Of a DNA stretch of 64,000 bases, positions 45,865 to 58,338 are shown piece after piece. The notes beneath the pieces are model-generated. The model was given only the letters and a program-made list of their open reading frames with translations, did no database searches and was not told where the DNA came from. Made by a program: the position numbers and the translations under genes. Every line of letters begins with the position of its first letter. The stretch's first letter is position 1. This stretch comes from Sinorhizobium terangae (lineage in GTDB: Bacteria; Pseudomonadota; Alphaproteobacteria; Rhizobiales; Rhizobiaceae), in assembly GCF_009601505.1 (NCBI RefSeq), contig NZ_WITC01000049.1:1-64000 (forward strand), in the 5' to 3' direction.

Positions 45865-46321
45865 ACAGAAATGCGAGCTTTTTCCGGCTTTAAGTCCTTA
45901 GAAGATCAGCTCAATCTGGTCTTCTCTCTCGAGACAATCCGAGTTTCTGGGCCGATGACGCGAGCGCCGACCGCTGCCGAATTATGAATACCGTACTCCG
46001 CCGTTTCAGCCTCCGATATCGGACGCGACGACAAGCCGCACCTGGCGTTCTCCTACGGGCCGCACTACTGCATCGGCATGGCGCTGGCCAGGCTGGAACT
46101 CAAGGTGGTGTTCGGTTCGATCTTCCAGCGCTTTCCCGCGCTGCGCCTGGCCGTGGCGCCCGAAGAACTGAAGTTGCGCAAGGAGATCATCACTGGCGGG
46201 TTCGAGGAGTTTCCGGTGCTCTGGTGATGCGCCGAGGCCGCCTGGGATCGCAATCTTCTCCGCAGTTTATCGGCGCGCGTGGCGCACCCCGGTCAGATCA
46301 GCCAGCCAACAGGTAACCAAG

Positions 46322-47611
46322 ATGGACGTGCAAGAAACCACGGCAGCATGCCGAGACGCCTTCGCCGAACTGGCGTCGCCAGCATGCATCCACGACCCGT
46401 ATCCGTTCATGCGGTGGTTGCGCGAGCACGATCCGGTGCATCGCGCGGCGTCGGGCCTCTTTCTGTTGAGCCGCCACGCCGACATCTACTGGGCGCTCCA
46501 GGCCACGGGCGATGCGTTTCGGGGTCCGGCGCCGGGCGAACTGGCGCGCTATTTCCCGCGTGCGGCGACCAGCCTGTCGCTCAATCTGCTGGCGTCCACG
46601 CTAGCGATGAAGGAACCACCGACGCATACGCGTCTGCGCCGGCTGATCTCGCGCGACTTCACCATGCGCCGGATCGACAACCTGCGGCCGAGCATCGCGC
46701 GCATGGTCGCAACGCTCCTGGACGGCATGGCGCCCGCGCTGGAGCGCGGGGAGGCGGTGGACCTGCATCGGCAATTCGCGCTGGCCTTGCCCATGCTGGT
46801 CTTCGCCGAACTGTTCGGCATGCCACAGGACGACATGTTCGGGCTCGCTGCTGTCATCGGCGCCATTCTGGAAGGCTTGAGCCCGCACGCCAGCAATCCC
46901 CAGCTCGCCGCGGCGGACGCGGCCAGCGCCAGGGTGCAGGCCTACTTCGGCGACCTCATACAGCGCAAGCGCACCGATCCCCGCCACGACATCGTGTCGA
47001 TGCTGGTCGGCGCGCACGACGACGATGCCGACACGCTGTCGGATGCGGAGTTGATCAGCATGCTATGGGGCATGATGCTGGGCGGCTTCGCCACCACTGC
47101 TGCGACAATCGACCATGCGGTACTGGCGATGCTGGCGTATCCCGACCAGCGGCACTGGCTGCAGGAAGACGCCGTGGGGGTGGAGGCATTCGTCGAAGAA
47201 GTCCTGCGCTGCGACGCGCCAGCCATGTTCAGCTCCATTCCGCGTATCGCCCAGCGCGACATCGAACTGGGCGGCGTGGTGATCCCGAAGAACGCGGACG
47301 TGCGCGTGCTGATCGCGGCCGGCAATCGCGACCCGCACGCCTTCGCCGATCCCGACCGCTTCGATCCCGCGCGGTTCTACGGCACCAGTCCTGGCATGTC
47401 GACCGACGGGAAGATCATGCTGAGCTTCGGCCACGGCATCCACTTCTGCCTCGGTGCGCAACTGGCCCGGGTGCAGTTGGCCGAGAGCCTGCCGCGGATC
47501 CAGGCGCGCTTCCCCACGCTGACATTGGCCGAGCAGCCGACCCGGGAGCCCTCCGCGTTCCTTAGGACGTTCCGCGCGCTGCCAGTGCGGCTGCATGCGC
47601 AGGGGGGCTGA
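46322..47611 (+). CDS. cyp114: Cytochrome P450 CYP114, ent-kaurenoic acid oxidase (ring contraction)
   Basis: 429 residues. I-helix segment [17 protein letters not shown] near residue 255, ExxR in EEVLR near 300, haem loop [17 protein letters not shown] near 360. In the operon order it is CYP114, which with its ferredoxin hydroxylates and ring-contracts ent-kaurenoic acid to GA12-aldehyde. It ends one base before the ferredoxin start. Intact as read. Confidence 0.92.
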   Translation: MDVQETTAACRDAFAELASPACIHDPYPFMRWLREHDPVHRAASGLFLLSRHADIYWALQATGDAFRGPAPGELARYFPRAATSLSLNLLASTLAMKEPPTHTRLRRLISRDFTMRRIDNLRPSIARMVATLLDGMAPALERGEAVDLHRQFALALPMLVFAELFGMPQDDMFGLAAVIGAILEGLSPHASNPQLAAADAASARVQAYFGDLIQRKRTDPRHDIVSMLVGAHDDDADTLSDAELISMLWGMMLGGFATTAATIDHAVLAMLAYPDQRHWLQEDAVGVEAFVEEVLRCDAPAMFSSIPRIAQRDIELGGVVIPKNADVRVLIAAGNRDPHAFADPDRFDPARFYGTSPGMSTDGKIMLSFGHGIHFCLGAQLARVQLAESLPRIQARFPTLTLAEQPTREPSAFLRTFRALPVRLHAQGG

Positions 47612-47612
47612 G

Positions 47613-47921
47613 ATGCGCGTCGTGATCGACCAGGATCTGTGCGGAACCACCGGGCAGTGCGTGCTGACGCTGCCGGGCACCTTTCGCCAGCGCGGACCGG
47701 ACGGTGTGGCCGAAGTGAGCGTGGTGACGGTCCCGCAGGCGCTGCACGCCGCCGTGCGGCTCGCGGCCCGCCAGTGCCCGGTCGCCGCCATTCGGGTCAT
47801 CGAAAGCGACGCTGGCGATGACGAGCGCGCCATCGCCGACCCTGCGCCTTGTCCGGCGGACGCCGAGCGGCATGCCGCGAAAGACCAACGCAATCCAGGA
47901 GGACACGATGGGACGGTTTGA
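47613..47921 (+). CDS. Ferredoxin of the gibberellin operon
   Basis: 102 residues from ATG 47613. The cysteine pattern DLCGTTGQCVLTLPG with a later RQCPVAAI is that of single-cluster [3Fe-4S]/[4Fe-4S] ferredoxins that feed electrons to P450s; the second cysteine position is Thr (CGTTGQC), pointing to a 3Fe-4S cluster. It supports the CYP114 ring contraction. The C-terminal 30 residues extend past the cluster domain and overlap the SDR start by 14 bases. Confidence 0.88.
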   Translation: MRVVIDQDLCGTTGQCVLTLPGTFRQRGPDGVAEVSVVTVPQALHAAVRLAARQCPVAAIRVIESDAGDDERAIADPAPCPADAERHAAKDQRNPGGHDGTV

Positions 47922-48744
47922 AGGCAAGGTAGCCGTGGTGACCGGCGCCGGCGCCGGCATCGGGAAGGCATGCGCCCTCGCCATCGCGCGCGAGGGCGGC
48001 AAAGTGGTGGTGGCCGACATTGATGGCTCGGCGGCCATCGCCTGCACCGCGCAGATCGCGGCCGAAGCGGGCCACGCGCTGGCCCTGGCCATGGACATCG
48101 CCGATGCGCAGGCGGTGGCAGCGTTGTTCGAGAAGGCGGAGCGGCACTTCGGTGGGGTCGACCTGCTGGTGAACAACGCGAGCGCCATGCATCTGACCCC
48201 GCGCGACCGCACGATCCTCGACCTGGACTTGGCGGTCTGGGATCAGACCATGGCGACCAATCTGCGCGGCACGCTGCTCTGCTGCCGGCAGGCCATCCCA
48301 CGGATGATCGCCCGCGGCGGTGGCGCGATCGTCAACATGTCGTCGTGCCAGGGACTCAGCGGTGACACCGCGCAGACGTCCTACGCCGCGTCGAAGGCGG
48401 CGATGAACATGCTGTCGGCCTCGCTCGCCACCCAATACGGTCATGCGCAGATCCGCTGCAACGCGGTTGCGCCGGGTCTCATCATGACCGAGCGTCTCCT
48501 TACCAAGCTGGACGAGTGGATGCAACGGCATCTACGCCGGCACCAGCTCCTGCCGCGCGTTGGCCGCCCCGAGGACGTGGCCGCGCTGGTGGCGTTCCTC
48601 CTCTCCGACGATGCTGCGTTCATCACCGGACAGGTCGTGTGCATCGACGGCGGCATGCTGGCGCATGTGCCGACGTACGCCGACGGCGGCAACAGCCCCG
48701 CCGCGCGGCCTGCCGGCGATACCGCCGAAGCGGAGCGCTGCTGA
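47908..48744 (+). CDS. Short-chain dehydrogenase of the gibberellin operon
   Basis: 278 residues from ATG 47908. NAD-binding TGAGAGIGKACALAIA, NNAS motif near residue 90, catalytic Ser in MSSCQGLSGD, YxxxK in YAASKAAMNM near 160, and the C-terminal FITGQVVCIDGGM. In this operon the SDR oxidises GA12-aldehyde to GA12. The stop overlaps the cyp117 start in TGATG. Confidence 0.92.
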   Translation: MGRFEGKVAVVTGAGAGIGKACALAIAREGGKVVVADIDGSAAIACTAQIAAEAGHALALAMDIADAQAVAALFEKAERHFGGVDLLVNNASAMHLTPRDRTILDLDLAVWDQTMATNLRGTLLCCRQAIPRMIARGGGAIVNMSSCQGLSGDTAQTSYAASKAAMNMLSASLATQYGHAQIRCNAVAPGLIMTERLLTKLDEWMQRHLRRHQLLPRVGRPEDVAALVAFLLSDDAAFITGQVVCIDGGMLAHVPTYADGGNSPAARPAGDTAEAERC

Positions 48745-50086
48745 TGGACATGCTGCTCAACCTGCTGAACCGTCGGCACCGGCTGCGGTACGACGTCCCG
48801 GTCGTGCCCGGCGCTTTCCCCCTTGTCGGGCATCTTCCTGCCATTGTCTGCGACCTGCCGCGCCTGCTGCAGCGCGCGGAACGGATGCTGGGCAGCCATT
48901 TCTGGCTGGATTTCGGCCCTGCCGGACACCAGATGACCTGCATGGATCCGGATGCGTTCGCACTGCTCCGGCACAAGGACGCGTCCTCGGCGCTGATCGC
49001 AGAGATTGCGCCCGAATTGCTTGGCGGAACGTTGGTCGCCCAGGACGCCGGCCCGCACCGGCAGGCGCGCGATGCAATCAAGGCGGCGTTTCTGCCCAAG
49101 GGGCTGACCCAGGGCGGCATCGGCGACCTGTTCGCGCCCGTCATCCGGGCGCGGGTGCAGGCGTGGCGCGACCGCGGCGACATAACCATCCTGCGCGAAA
49201 CCAGCGACCTGATGCTCAAGCTCATCTTCAGCCTCATGGGAATCCCCGCGCAGACCTGCCGGGATGGCATCGCAAGTACCGGCAACTGCTGCAGTTGATC
49301 GTTGCACCCCGGGTCGACCTGCCCGGACTGCCCTTGCGGCGCGGCCGCGCCGCCCGCGACTGGATCGACGCGCAGTTGCGCCAGTTCGTCCGCGACGCAC
49401 GCGCGCAGGCCGCGCGCACCGGGTTGATCAACGAGATGGTGAGCGCCTTCGATCGCAGCGACGATGCGCTCTCCGATGACGTCCTGGTCGCCAATATCCG
49501 CGTGCTGCTGCTTGCCGGTCACGACACCACCGCCTCGACGATGGTCTGGATGGTGATCGAGCTGGCGCGGCAGCCTGTGCTGTGGGACGCCCTGGTCGAG
49601 GAGGCGCAACGTGTGGGCGCGGTGCCGACCGAGCACGCGGACCTGGCGCAGTGTCCGGTTGCCGAGGCGCTGTTCCGCGAGACGGTGCGCATGCATCCGG
49701 CGGTCACGCTCCTGCCGCGTCGCGCGCTGCAGGAATTGCAACTCGGCCAACGGCGCATTCCCGCGGGCACCGATCTGTGCATCCCGCTGCTGCATTTCTC
49801 GACCTCGGCGCTGCTGCACGAGGCGCCTGATCAGTTCCGCCTGGCGCGGTGGCTGCAACGCACGGAGCCGATCCGGCCGGTGGACATGCTGCAGTTCGGT
49901 ACCGGCCCACACGTCTGTATCGGCTACCACCTGGTATGGCTGGAACTGGTGCAGTTCTGCATCGCCTTGGCGCTGACCATGCACAAGGCCGGGGTGCGGC
50001 CGCGGTTGCTGAGCGGCGTCGACAAAGGCCAGCGCTATTACCCGACCGCACATCCGTCCATGACAATCCGCATCGGATTCTCATGA
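48744..50086 (+). pseudogene. cyp117: Cytochrome P450 CYP117 (ent-kaurene oxidase), frameshifted
   Basis: From ATG 48744 the first 169 or so codons read normally through LRETSDLMLKLIFSLMGIPA. At about 49248-49252 one base appears to be missing: the original frame soon stops (near 49298), while the next frame continues at once with DLPGWHRKYRQLLQLI and runs to 50086. The second part has the I-helix LLLAGHDTTASTMVWMVIELA, ExxR in LFRETVR and the haem loop FGTGPHVCIGYHLVWLEL. Joined, the protein would be the normal size of CYP117, which oxidises ent-kaurene to ent-kaurenoic acid. As read it would give a truncated product without haem binding, blocking the pathway. A sequencing error cannot be excluded. 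Confidence 0.85.
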
Positions 50087-50236
50087 GCTGGCATCTCATG
50101 CCCCGTGTGGCGAGGCAGCGGCGCCGGCGAGGCGCGGCATTGCTGCACTCGGCGCGCGCGGTGCGACGCCGGCAACACCGCGGCGGCTCGCCGCTCGCCG
50201 TGGCCGTCTCCTGTCAGGTACAAGGACATGGACAAC

Positions 50237-51235
50237 ATGCAGACCGATTCCACGCTACACGAAGGCCGAACTAGCGTTTCCGCGCTCGGCGGATTGGGCG
50301 CGCAGGCGCGCGGCGCATCCGGCAGACTGCCGCCGGAGATCTGGATGCAGGACGGCGCAAAGCGGGTCGAACAGGCGCTGGCGCGTCTTCTCTGCGCCGA
50401 AGACGACGGTGAGTCCGAGCTGATGGCGGCGATGCGCTACGCCACCTTGCATGGCGGGAAGCGCACCCGCGCCTTGCTCTGTCTGGCTGCCGGAGCACTG
50501 GCCGATACGCCGGCGCACATGCTCGACGACGTGGGCGCCGCCATCGAGATGATGCACGCCTGTAGCCTGGTCCACGACGACCTGCCCGCGATGGACGACG
50601 ACGTGCTTCGCCGCGGCCTTCCGACCGTGCACGTCAAGTTCGGCGAAGCCACTGCGATCCTGGTCGGCGATGCGTTGCAGGCGCACGCCTTCCTGACCCT
50701 GGCGAGTCTGGATGCGCCGGGCGACAATCGTATCGCGCTCGTGCGCGAACTGGCGCAGGCGGTGTCCGCCGAGGGTGCAGCAGGCGGGCAGGCCATGGAT
50801 CTGTCGGTGGTCGGAAAGCACGTCGAGCTGGACCGGATCGTGGCGATGCACCGGATGAAGAGCGGAGCGCTCGTGCGCGCGTCCGTTCGCATGGGCGCGC
50901 TATGCGCCGTCAAGGAGGATGCCGCGCACGCTGCGCTGTACTGTGCGCTCGATCGCTACAGCGCCTGTTTCGGCCTGGCGTTGCAGGTGGTCGACGACAT
51001 TCTCGACGTGACAGCGGATATCGCGACGCTGGGCAAGACCCCCGGCAAGGACGCGGCGGCGCAGAAGCCGACCTGCGCGTCGATCATGGGGCTGCAGGCA
51101 GCGCGCCAGTTCGCGCTGGATCTGTTGCGCGACGCCGGGGAGGCTATCGCCCCGCTGGGGCCGCGTGCGGAACGGTTGGCGCAGATGGTGCAGCGGGCCA
51201 ACGCGTATCTGTTCAAGCACGCGCCATGCGCATGA
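50237..51235 (+). CDS. ggps: Geranylgeranyl diphosphate synthase
   Basis: 332 residues from ATG 50237 with AAGGA ten bases upstream; ATG 50228 is also possible. First Asp-rich motif DDLPAMDDD near residue 115, preceded by LHGGKRTRALL; second motif QVVDDILDVT near 250. It condenses IPP with allylic diphosphates to GGPP, the precursor for the copalyl synthase downstream. Part of the gibberellin operon. Confidence 0.92.
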   Translation: MQTDSTLHEGRTSVSALGGLGAQARGASGRLPPEIWMQDGAKRVEQALARLLCAEDDGESELMAAMRYATLHGGKRTRALLCLAAGALADTPAHMLDDVGAAIEMMHACSLVHDDLPAMDDDVLRRGLPTVHVKFGEATAILVGDALQAHAFLTLASLDAPGDNRIALVRELAQAVSAEGAAGGQAMDLSVVGKHVELDRIVAMHRMKSGALVRASVRMGALCAVKEDAAHAALYCALDRYSACFGLALQVVDDILDVTADIATLGKTPGKDAAAQKPTCASIMGLQAARQFALDLLRDAGEAIAPLGPRAERLAQMVQRANAYLFKHAPCA

Positions 51236-51373
51236 GCGCGCCCGTCCGCATGGAGCCGCCCCTGTGCCGCTGCGATCGGCCGGCGGCCGCGGTGCATGCT
51301 GCACTGCGTCCGAGTCCACGGCGTCTGCCCCGATCCTGGTTCTCGTCAACCGTCTGCAGAAGGAACACCCCGC

Positions 51374-53823
<2,450 letters not shown>

Positions 53824-53905
53824 ACGCGCGGGAAGCGGCGGCGTGCGCGCTGCCGTCGGTCCGATCCGACGCAACGCCGACGCCGATGCGACGGATGGAG
53901 CGAGC

Positions 53906-54461
53906 ATGAGCGACATCGCCCTGAGCCGGCGCAAGGACGACCATCTGGACATCGTGCTGAATCGGCGAACGGCGCCGGTCACGGTCGCCCCCGGCTGGGA
54001 GTGCATCCGTTTCGAACACTGCGCATTGCCCGAGTTGGACCTGACGCAGATCGACCTAGCGCGCCTCGCTGCGGGGCAAGACCTTGCGCTGGTCAGCTCC
54101 ATGACCGGCGGCATGCCACGCGCCGAGGCCATCAACCGGCATCTGAGCGAGACAGCGCAAGCCTTGGGGATCGCCATGTGCGTCGGTTCGCAGCGCGTGA
54201 GCCTGCAATCCCGCAACTCCCAGGGCCTGACGCGCGCGCTGCGCCGCCTGGCCACAGACATTCCCTCGCTGGCCAATATCGGCGCCGCGCAACTGCGCGA
54301 GGCCGACGGCCTGGACCTGGCGCGCGGGGCGGTGGATGCGCTGGAGGCCAATGGACTCATCGTCCATCTCAATCCGGTGCAGGAAGCGGTACAGCCGGAG
54401 GGGGACCGGGACTGACGCGGTGTCCTGGCGCAGATCGCTCGCGCCGCGCGCAGCGTGGGCC
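53906..54461 (+). pseudogene. idi: Type II isopentenyl-diphosphate isomerase, truncated
   Basis: From ATG 53906 the frame begins [19 protein letters not shown], continues with [17 protein letters not shown] and [10 protein letters not shown], and reaches [16 protein letters not shown], all typical of FMN-dependent type II IDI. Where the family has D-W-R-G, the codon is TGA (54413-54415), and the same frame continues RGVLAQIARAARSVGLP before all similarity ends at about 54461, where a decayed AbiE gene on the other strand begins. Only about half of the roughly 340-residue enzyme remains. IDI balances IPP and DMAPP for the diterpene pathway and is dispensable if a host enzyme exists. Confidence 0.85.
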
Positions 54462-54462
54462 T

Positions 54463-54861
54463 GCCAGCGTCGATATTGGCGAGGGACGTCGCACGATCCT
54501 CGACCGGCAGATAAGTCAGGTCGATATCGACCGGCGGGCGTAGAAGGGCTCTTACGAAGAGGTTGATGGCCGTGCCAAGCAAAGATATCCTCCTCAGCAA
54601 CGAGTGGCAGAACCCGAACGAGGAGGCTGACTTGCGCGCGGTAAGTTTGAGGGGCATCGAGTGCCTCCGGCACAGTGATCTGATATTTGCTGTCCAGCCG
54701 ACCTCCGACCACGATCTGGCGCTTGCCACGACCAAGACGATACATTCAAGATTGAGCCGGCCGAACCAGGGATGAGCGCCCCGTTCGGCGAACCAGAGAA
54801 ATAGTCTCTTCACCTTCACGCTACGGCACGCTTTCAGCACTGTCTGAACCCGCGGCGGCAT
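54463..54861 (-). pseudogene. Decayed AbiEi/AbiEii pair
   Basis: On the minus strand from 54861: CRSVKVKRLFLWFAERGAHP, then in the next frame GGRLDSKYQITVPEAL, match the AbiEi C-terminus of the intact pair at 55105. These are followed by QVSLLVRVLPLVAEEDIFA and, after another frame change, GTAINLFVRALLRPPVDID, matching the AbiEii N-terminus. At least two frameshifts are needed and both genes are cut. It lies in inverted orientation to the intact pair 240 bases away. Confidence 0.8.
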
Positions 54862-55104
54862 TCCAGGCTTAGGCTAAATCATGAGCCTGATCGCCGTGCC
54901 ACACTCCCCGAATACATGAAATGAACTTGAGCGATCACCAACAGTGCCGTGGTGACAAGCATCAAGTCATTGATAAAAATGCTCTAGCTCTCCATTAGGG
55001 CGTCCCCTCGCAACTTCAGAGTCAGCGCCTTAGGTCAATCCATGATTGACAAAATTGCATTTAAGTAAAGTTTCAGTCGCGTCTGCTTCAAAAATTCTGC
55101 CATA

Positions 55105-55959
55105 GTGGCAAATATGAATGGACAACCAACGACAAAGCTAAAGCAGCTTCTTCAACAAGTTCCCCCCGGTTTTCTCGTGGATTCGGGGTGGATGACCCGT
55201 CACGCCATCTCCCGGCAATCCGTCTCAGGGTACATCAAACAGGGCTGGCTCGAGCCGGTCATGCCCGGTGTCTACCGCCGACCGTTCTCGCTGGACGCCA
55301 CTTCAGAGGCTACCGTCGGCTGGAAGATCCCCCTGCTTTCGGCTGTGTGGCTCATGCAGCACAAATTTCATGTCGGGGGGGCAAGCTCTCTATCCTTGCG
55401 AGGGCATGTCCACTACCTTTCCTTAGGCGGCGACTTCACCCTCTATCTCTATGGCTCCGACATCCCGTCATGGCTGCCCAAGTTGCGGACGGACGCCCGA
55501 GTGAAGGTCAAAAGCAACGCCCTATTCGGCGACGGAACGACGGGGGTTGAAAACGCCGATTTCGATCTCTCGACCGACGATGATCCAGAGCTGGTGCAGA
55601 GCCCGTGGCGCTGGCCAATGCCGATGTCGTCACCTGAACGTGCGATCCTTGAAATGCTTGACGAAATTCCGAAGGGCGAAAGCTTCCACAAGGTCGACGT
55701 GACGTTCGAGAGCCTTGGCAATCTCCGTCCGCGGTTGCTGACGACGCTGCTAACCATATGCCGAAGCGTGAAAACCAAACGTCTCTTCTTTGTCTTTGCT
55801 GACAAGCACAATCATGCATGGCGCCGACACATCGACATGTCAGCAATCGATCTCGGAAAGGGCGACCGGGCGCTAACACAAGGCGGACGTCTGCACCCCA
55901 TCTATCGCATCACAATCCCCGCAGAATTGATGCCCACGGAAACCCCGTATGGCACGTGA
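55105..55959 (+). CDS. abiEi: AbiEi-type antitoxin
   Basis: 284 residues from GTG 55105; ATG 55114 is an alternative, and no strong ribosome site is visible. N-terminal winged helix (GWMTRHAISRQSVSGYIKQG and LEPVMPGVYRR) as in AbiEi/DUF4095-type antitoxins that bind inverted repeats and repress the operon; C-terminal domain with TTLLTICRSVKTKRLFFVFAD needed for antitoxin action. Partner of the overlapping AbiEii gene. AbiE systems are type IV toxin-antitoxins acting in phage abortive infection or element maintenance. Confidence 0.82.
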   Translation: MANMNGQPTTKLKQLLQQVPPGFLVDSGWMTRHAISRQSVSGYIKQGWLEPVMPGVYRRPFSLDATSEATVGWKIPLLSAVWLMQHKFHVGGASSLSLRGHVHYLSLGGDFTLYLYGSDIPSWLPKLRTDARVKVKSNALFGDGTTGVENADFDLSTDDDPELVQSPWRWPMPMSSPERAILEMLDEIPKGESFHKVDVTFESLGNLRPRLLTTLLTICRSVKTKRLFFVFADKHNHAWRRHIDMSAIDLGKGDRALTQGGRLHPIYRITIPAELMPTETPYGT

Positions 55960-56872
55960 ACAATATATGCGACAGGTCGATCTTCTGGTGCGGACCTTGC
56001 CTTTCATCGCCCGCCACGAGGCGTTCGCGCTGAAAGGTGGCACGGCGATCAACCTCTTTTATCGCAATATGCCAAGGCTCTCGATCGACATCGACCTGAC
56101 CTACCTCCCGATCGAGGATCGCGAAACGACGCTGAAAAACATTGACACGATCCTCGAGAATATTCGCGAGGATCTGCTACGCAATCTCCGCGGCGTCAGC
56201 GTCAAGAGGATGGCCGGCGGCGGTAACAACGACACCCGCGTTCTCGTCCGCCAGGGAACCGCCGAGATCAAAATCGAGACATCGCCTGTCGCAAGAGGCA
56301 CCGTACATGCACCCGAGCGCCGACGTGTCAGCGAGGTCGTGGAGAATACATTCGGCTTTGCCGAAATGCAGATCGTCTCGTTCGAGGATCTGTTCGGTGG
56401 AAAACTGCATGCGGCGGTTGATCGCCAGCATCCTCGCGACCTGTTCGATGTGAAGCTGCTATATGAAAACGAAGGACTAACCGATGCCCTGTTCCGGACA
56501 TTCCTGATCTACGTCGCAAGCTCCGGGCGCCCGCCGCACGAATTGGTCAGGCCCTCGCTCACAGAACTCGATGAGCCCTTCGTGAAGGAATTCGAGGGGA
56601 TGACGACCGAGCCCGTCAGCCTCGACGATCTGAAAGTAGCGAAGAGCCGGATGACGGCAGATCTTCTTACACGGCTCGACGACAAGGCAATGCGCTTTCT
56701 GCTGTCACTCCACGATGGCGAACCGGATTTCGAAGCAATCGGGCTGCCACAAGCGGCCGATCTGCCGGCCGTTCGTTGGAAGATTCTCAACCTCGAGAAG
56801 CTGAAGGCGCAGAATCCCAAAAAACAGGCCGAGCAACGGCGAGAGATCGAGGGGCTTCGGTCATATAGCTAG
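55949..56872 (+). CDS. abiEii: AbiEii-type nucleotidyltransferase toxin
   Basis: 307 residues, overlapping the antitoxin end by 11 bases. Nucleotidyltransferase motif I LKGGTAINLF near residue 27 with the metal-binding acids in RLSIDIDLTYLP near 43 (the GS-x-D-x-D pattern modified to S-I-D-I-D), and a later acidic/basic block FEDLFGGKLHAAVDRQHPRD near 150. DNA polymerase beta-like nucleotidyltransferase toxins of this class modify tRNA or another nucleic acid. It appears intact. Confidence 0.85.
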   Translation: MAREQYMRQVDLLVRTLPFIARHEAFALKGGTAINLFYRNMPRLSIDIDLTYLPIEDRETTLKNIDTILENIREDLLRNLRGVSVKRMAGGGNNDTRVLVRQGTAEIKIETSPVARGTVHAPERRRVSEVVENTFGFAEMQIVSFEDLFGGKLHAAVDRQHPRDLFDVKLLYENEGLTDALFRTFLIYVASSGRPPHELVRPSLTELDEPFVKEFEGMTTEPVSLDDLKVAKSRMTADLLTRLDDKAMRFLLSLHDGEPDFEAIGLPQAADLPAVRWKILNLEKLKAQNPKKQAEQRREIEGLRSYS

Positions 56873-58087
56873 CTCCATCCCCGAAACACGTTAAGCAGCG
56901 GAGTATTCAGTGCCATCATGCAGCCGCAACGACATTAGAGGGGACTCTATGGCGGCAGCATTGATCTTGGAGGAGATGACCAAGCTTAATGCGGATACGA
57001 GCGGCCGAGAAGCTCGGCCTAGAAACCGGCGGCCATCCAAAAACGGCCATCGGCCGTTTGTTGACTCGCTGTTCGAGCCTGAGCAAGCGGCCACCCGGTC
57101 TGCTTAGTGCCCTCAGAGGACCATCGACCTCGCGCGGGATCTCTGCGCATAGCCGACGCGAGCCTCGGGATTGGCTCGATTCAAGGGAGCGCCGTCAGCG
57201 GAAGCCCAATAGCGAGCTCAAGTAGAGCAATAAAATCTGAGTCGGGTATTCGCTCTGGCACAGGCAGTCCGCATGGCGTCCCAGTACATAAGGAACTGCC
57301 GCAGACGGTTCTCCCATGGTGCTTCGTCCAGACCGTCCACGAGCGCTTCCCTGCGCGCCATCTTTGCGCCGACGATCCAGATTTCACGATCGAAGGACGG
57401 ATTGCGTCACGACGCGTGGGAACCCTGCTTCAGATGAATGCCTTTTGCGCGTCCGACAACTGCGATGGCGTTATCGTCTTCATTCATTTTCCCAACCAGG
57501 GAAACCACCGGAAAACTCTAACCAAAGGGTTCAGATCAATCTGAAACCGCACTGATATGGCCGGGTTGAACACGTCCAAGGAAATGATTGAAACAAGTTT
57601 GTAACACGGCTCGCGCATTTCGGAGGCACGCGGTGTTGAGATAGTTCGCGACCCTCCGTTGTAAGCAACTCGTCCTCGAAACAGACCTTTCATCGTGCGG
57701 CGGGGCGCAATCATGGCCGCCTCCGCTCATGCTAAGGTTGTGGTTAGTAGTCAGAGCGGAGCCGGCGACGAGATGTCGGTCACGGCGGTTGAAACGCCGC
57801 GTCATTATCTTAAGGAAGACGATGGGCGGCGCTGCAACCTGCCGGTCTCTTTTCACTTTACTGAATGAAATCATCTCTATTCTGAGACTCGCGGTCGCCC
57901 GTCCGTGCAGGCAGCGCGCTGGTGCCTAAGAAGCCGACGCGAGGAAAGGCAATCGCAACGTCCGGATGAGCGGTCGTATTAACTTTCCGTCACGAACCGA
58001 AATCCATGGGCTCCAATGTCCGCAGCCCGGCACCTTGCAGCCGTCCTCGCCGTTGACCGCAGACGAGTCATCAACTGCCGCTTGCGC
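56873..58087. other. Region between AbiE and nodA; no recognised gene
   Basis: About 1.2 kb with only short overlapping frames on both strands and no recognisable domain. Probably debris of earlier insertions. The nodA promoter lies at its right end. Confidence 0.45.
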
Positions 58088-58137
58088 ATTTCCATGGCGT
58101 GGATGTTTCGCATTCACAAAATCGATTTTACGTATTT
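58088..58137 (+). promoter_or_regulatory. nod box of nodABCSUI
   Basis: TCCAT (58091), GGATG (58100), ATTCACAAAATCGATTTTAC (58112-58131) and ATT follow the nod-box consensus closely, in particular AATCGATTTTAC. It lies about 200 bases upstream of the nodA GTG. Confidence 0.93.
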
Positions 58138-58338
58138 GCGGGTGTACTGCATTAGGAAAATATTACTTTTGACGAACATCAAGCGGGCTGACGGTGAGCG
58201 CATTGAGAGACCCATCAGAGTTGGAACGCCTGGCTAGTCGTTGGCTGCATCACGATCGCTGACGGCAGCGTCAGCCAAAACGCCTTCGATCGCGTGGTAC
58301 GTGTCCCAGGAAAACAGAAAGAAATGAGGAGGTCTTCC

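Larger units (their letters stand above)
45218..46227 (+). pseudogene. cyp115: CYP115-type P450 relic split by a toxin-antitoxin insertion
   Basis: Two P450 pieces bracket foreign DNA. The 5' piece (45218-45345) reads AAFTPDSVILGSPGWLVSHE, then EHARLRTIVAPAFSDRRV, the C-helix region of a P450. The 3' piece (46012-46227) reads DIGRDDKPHLAFSYGPHYC, IGMALARLELKVVFG and ends FEEFPVLW, containing the haem-cysteine loop. Everything between about residues 120 and 330 is gone, and there is no start. Given the operon, this is most likely the remains of CYP115, the gibberellin 3-oxidase (GA9 to GA4), known to be lost or reduced to a pseudogene in many rhizobia. Assignment to CYP115 rests on context and is moderately sure. 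The pseudogene state is certain. Confidence 0.75.

Noticed and set aside
48441-50053. Long antisense open frames across sdr and cyp117
   Set aside because: Low-stop shadows caused by high GC; no recognisable domains, while the plus strand has complete P450 and SDR motifs.
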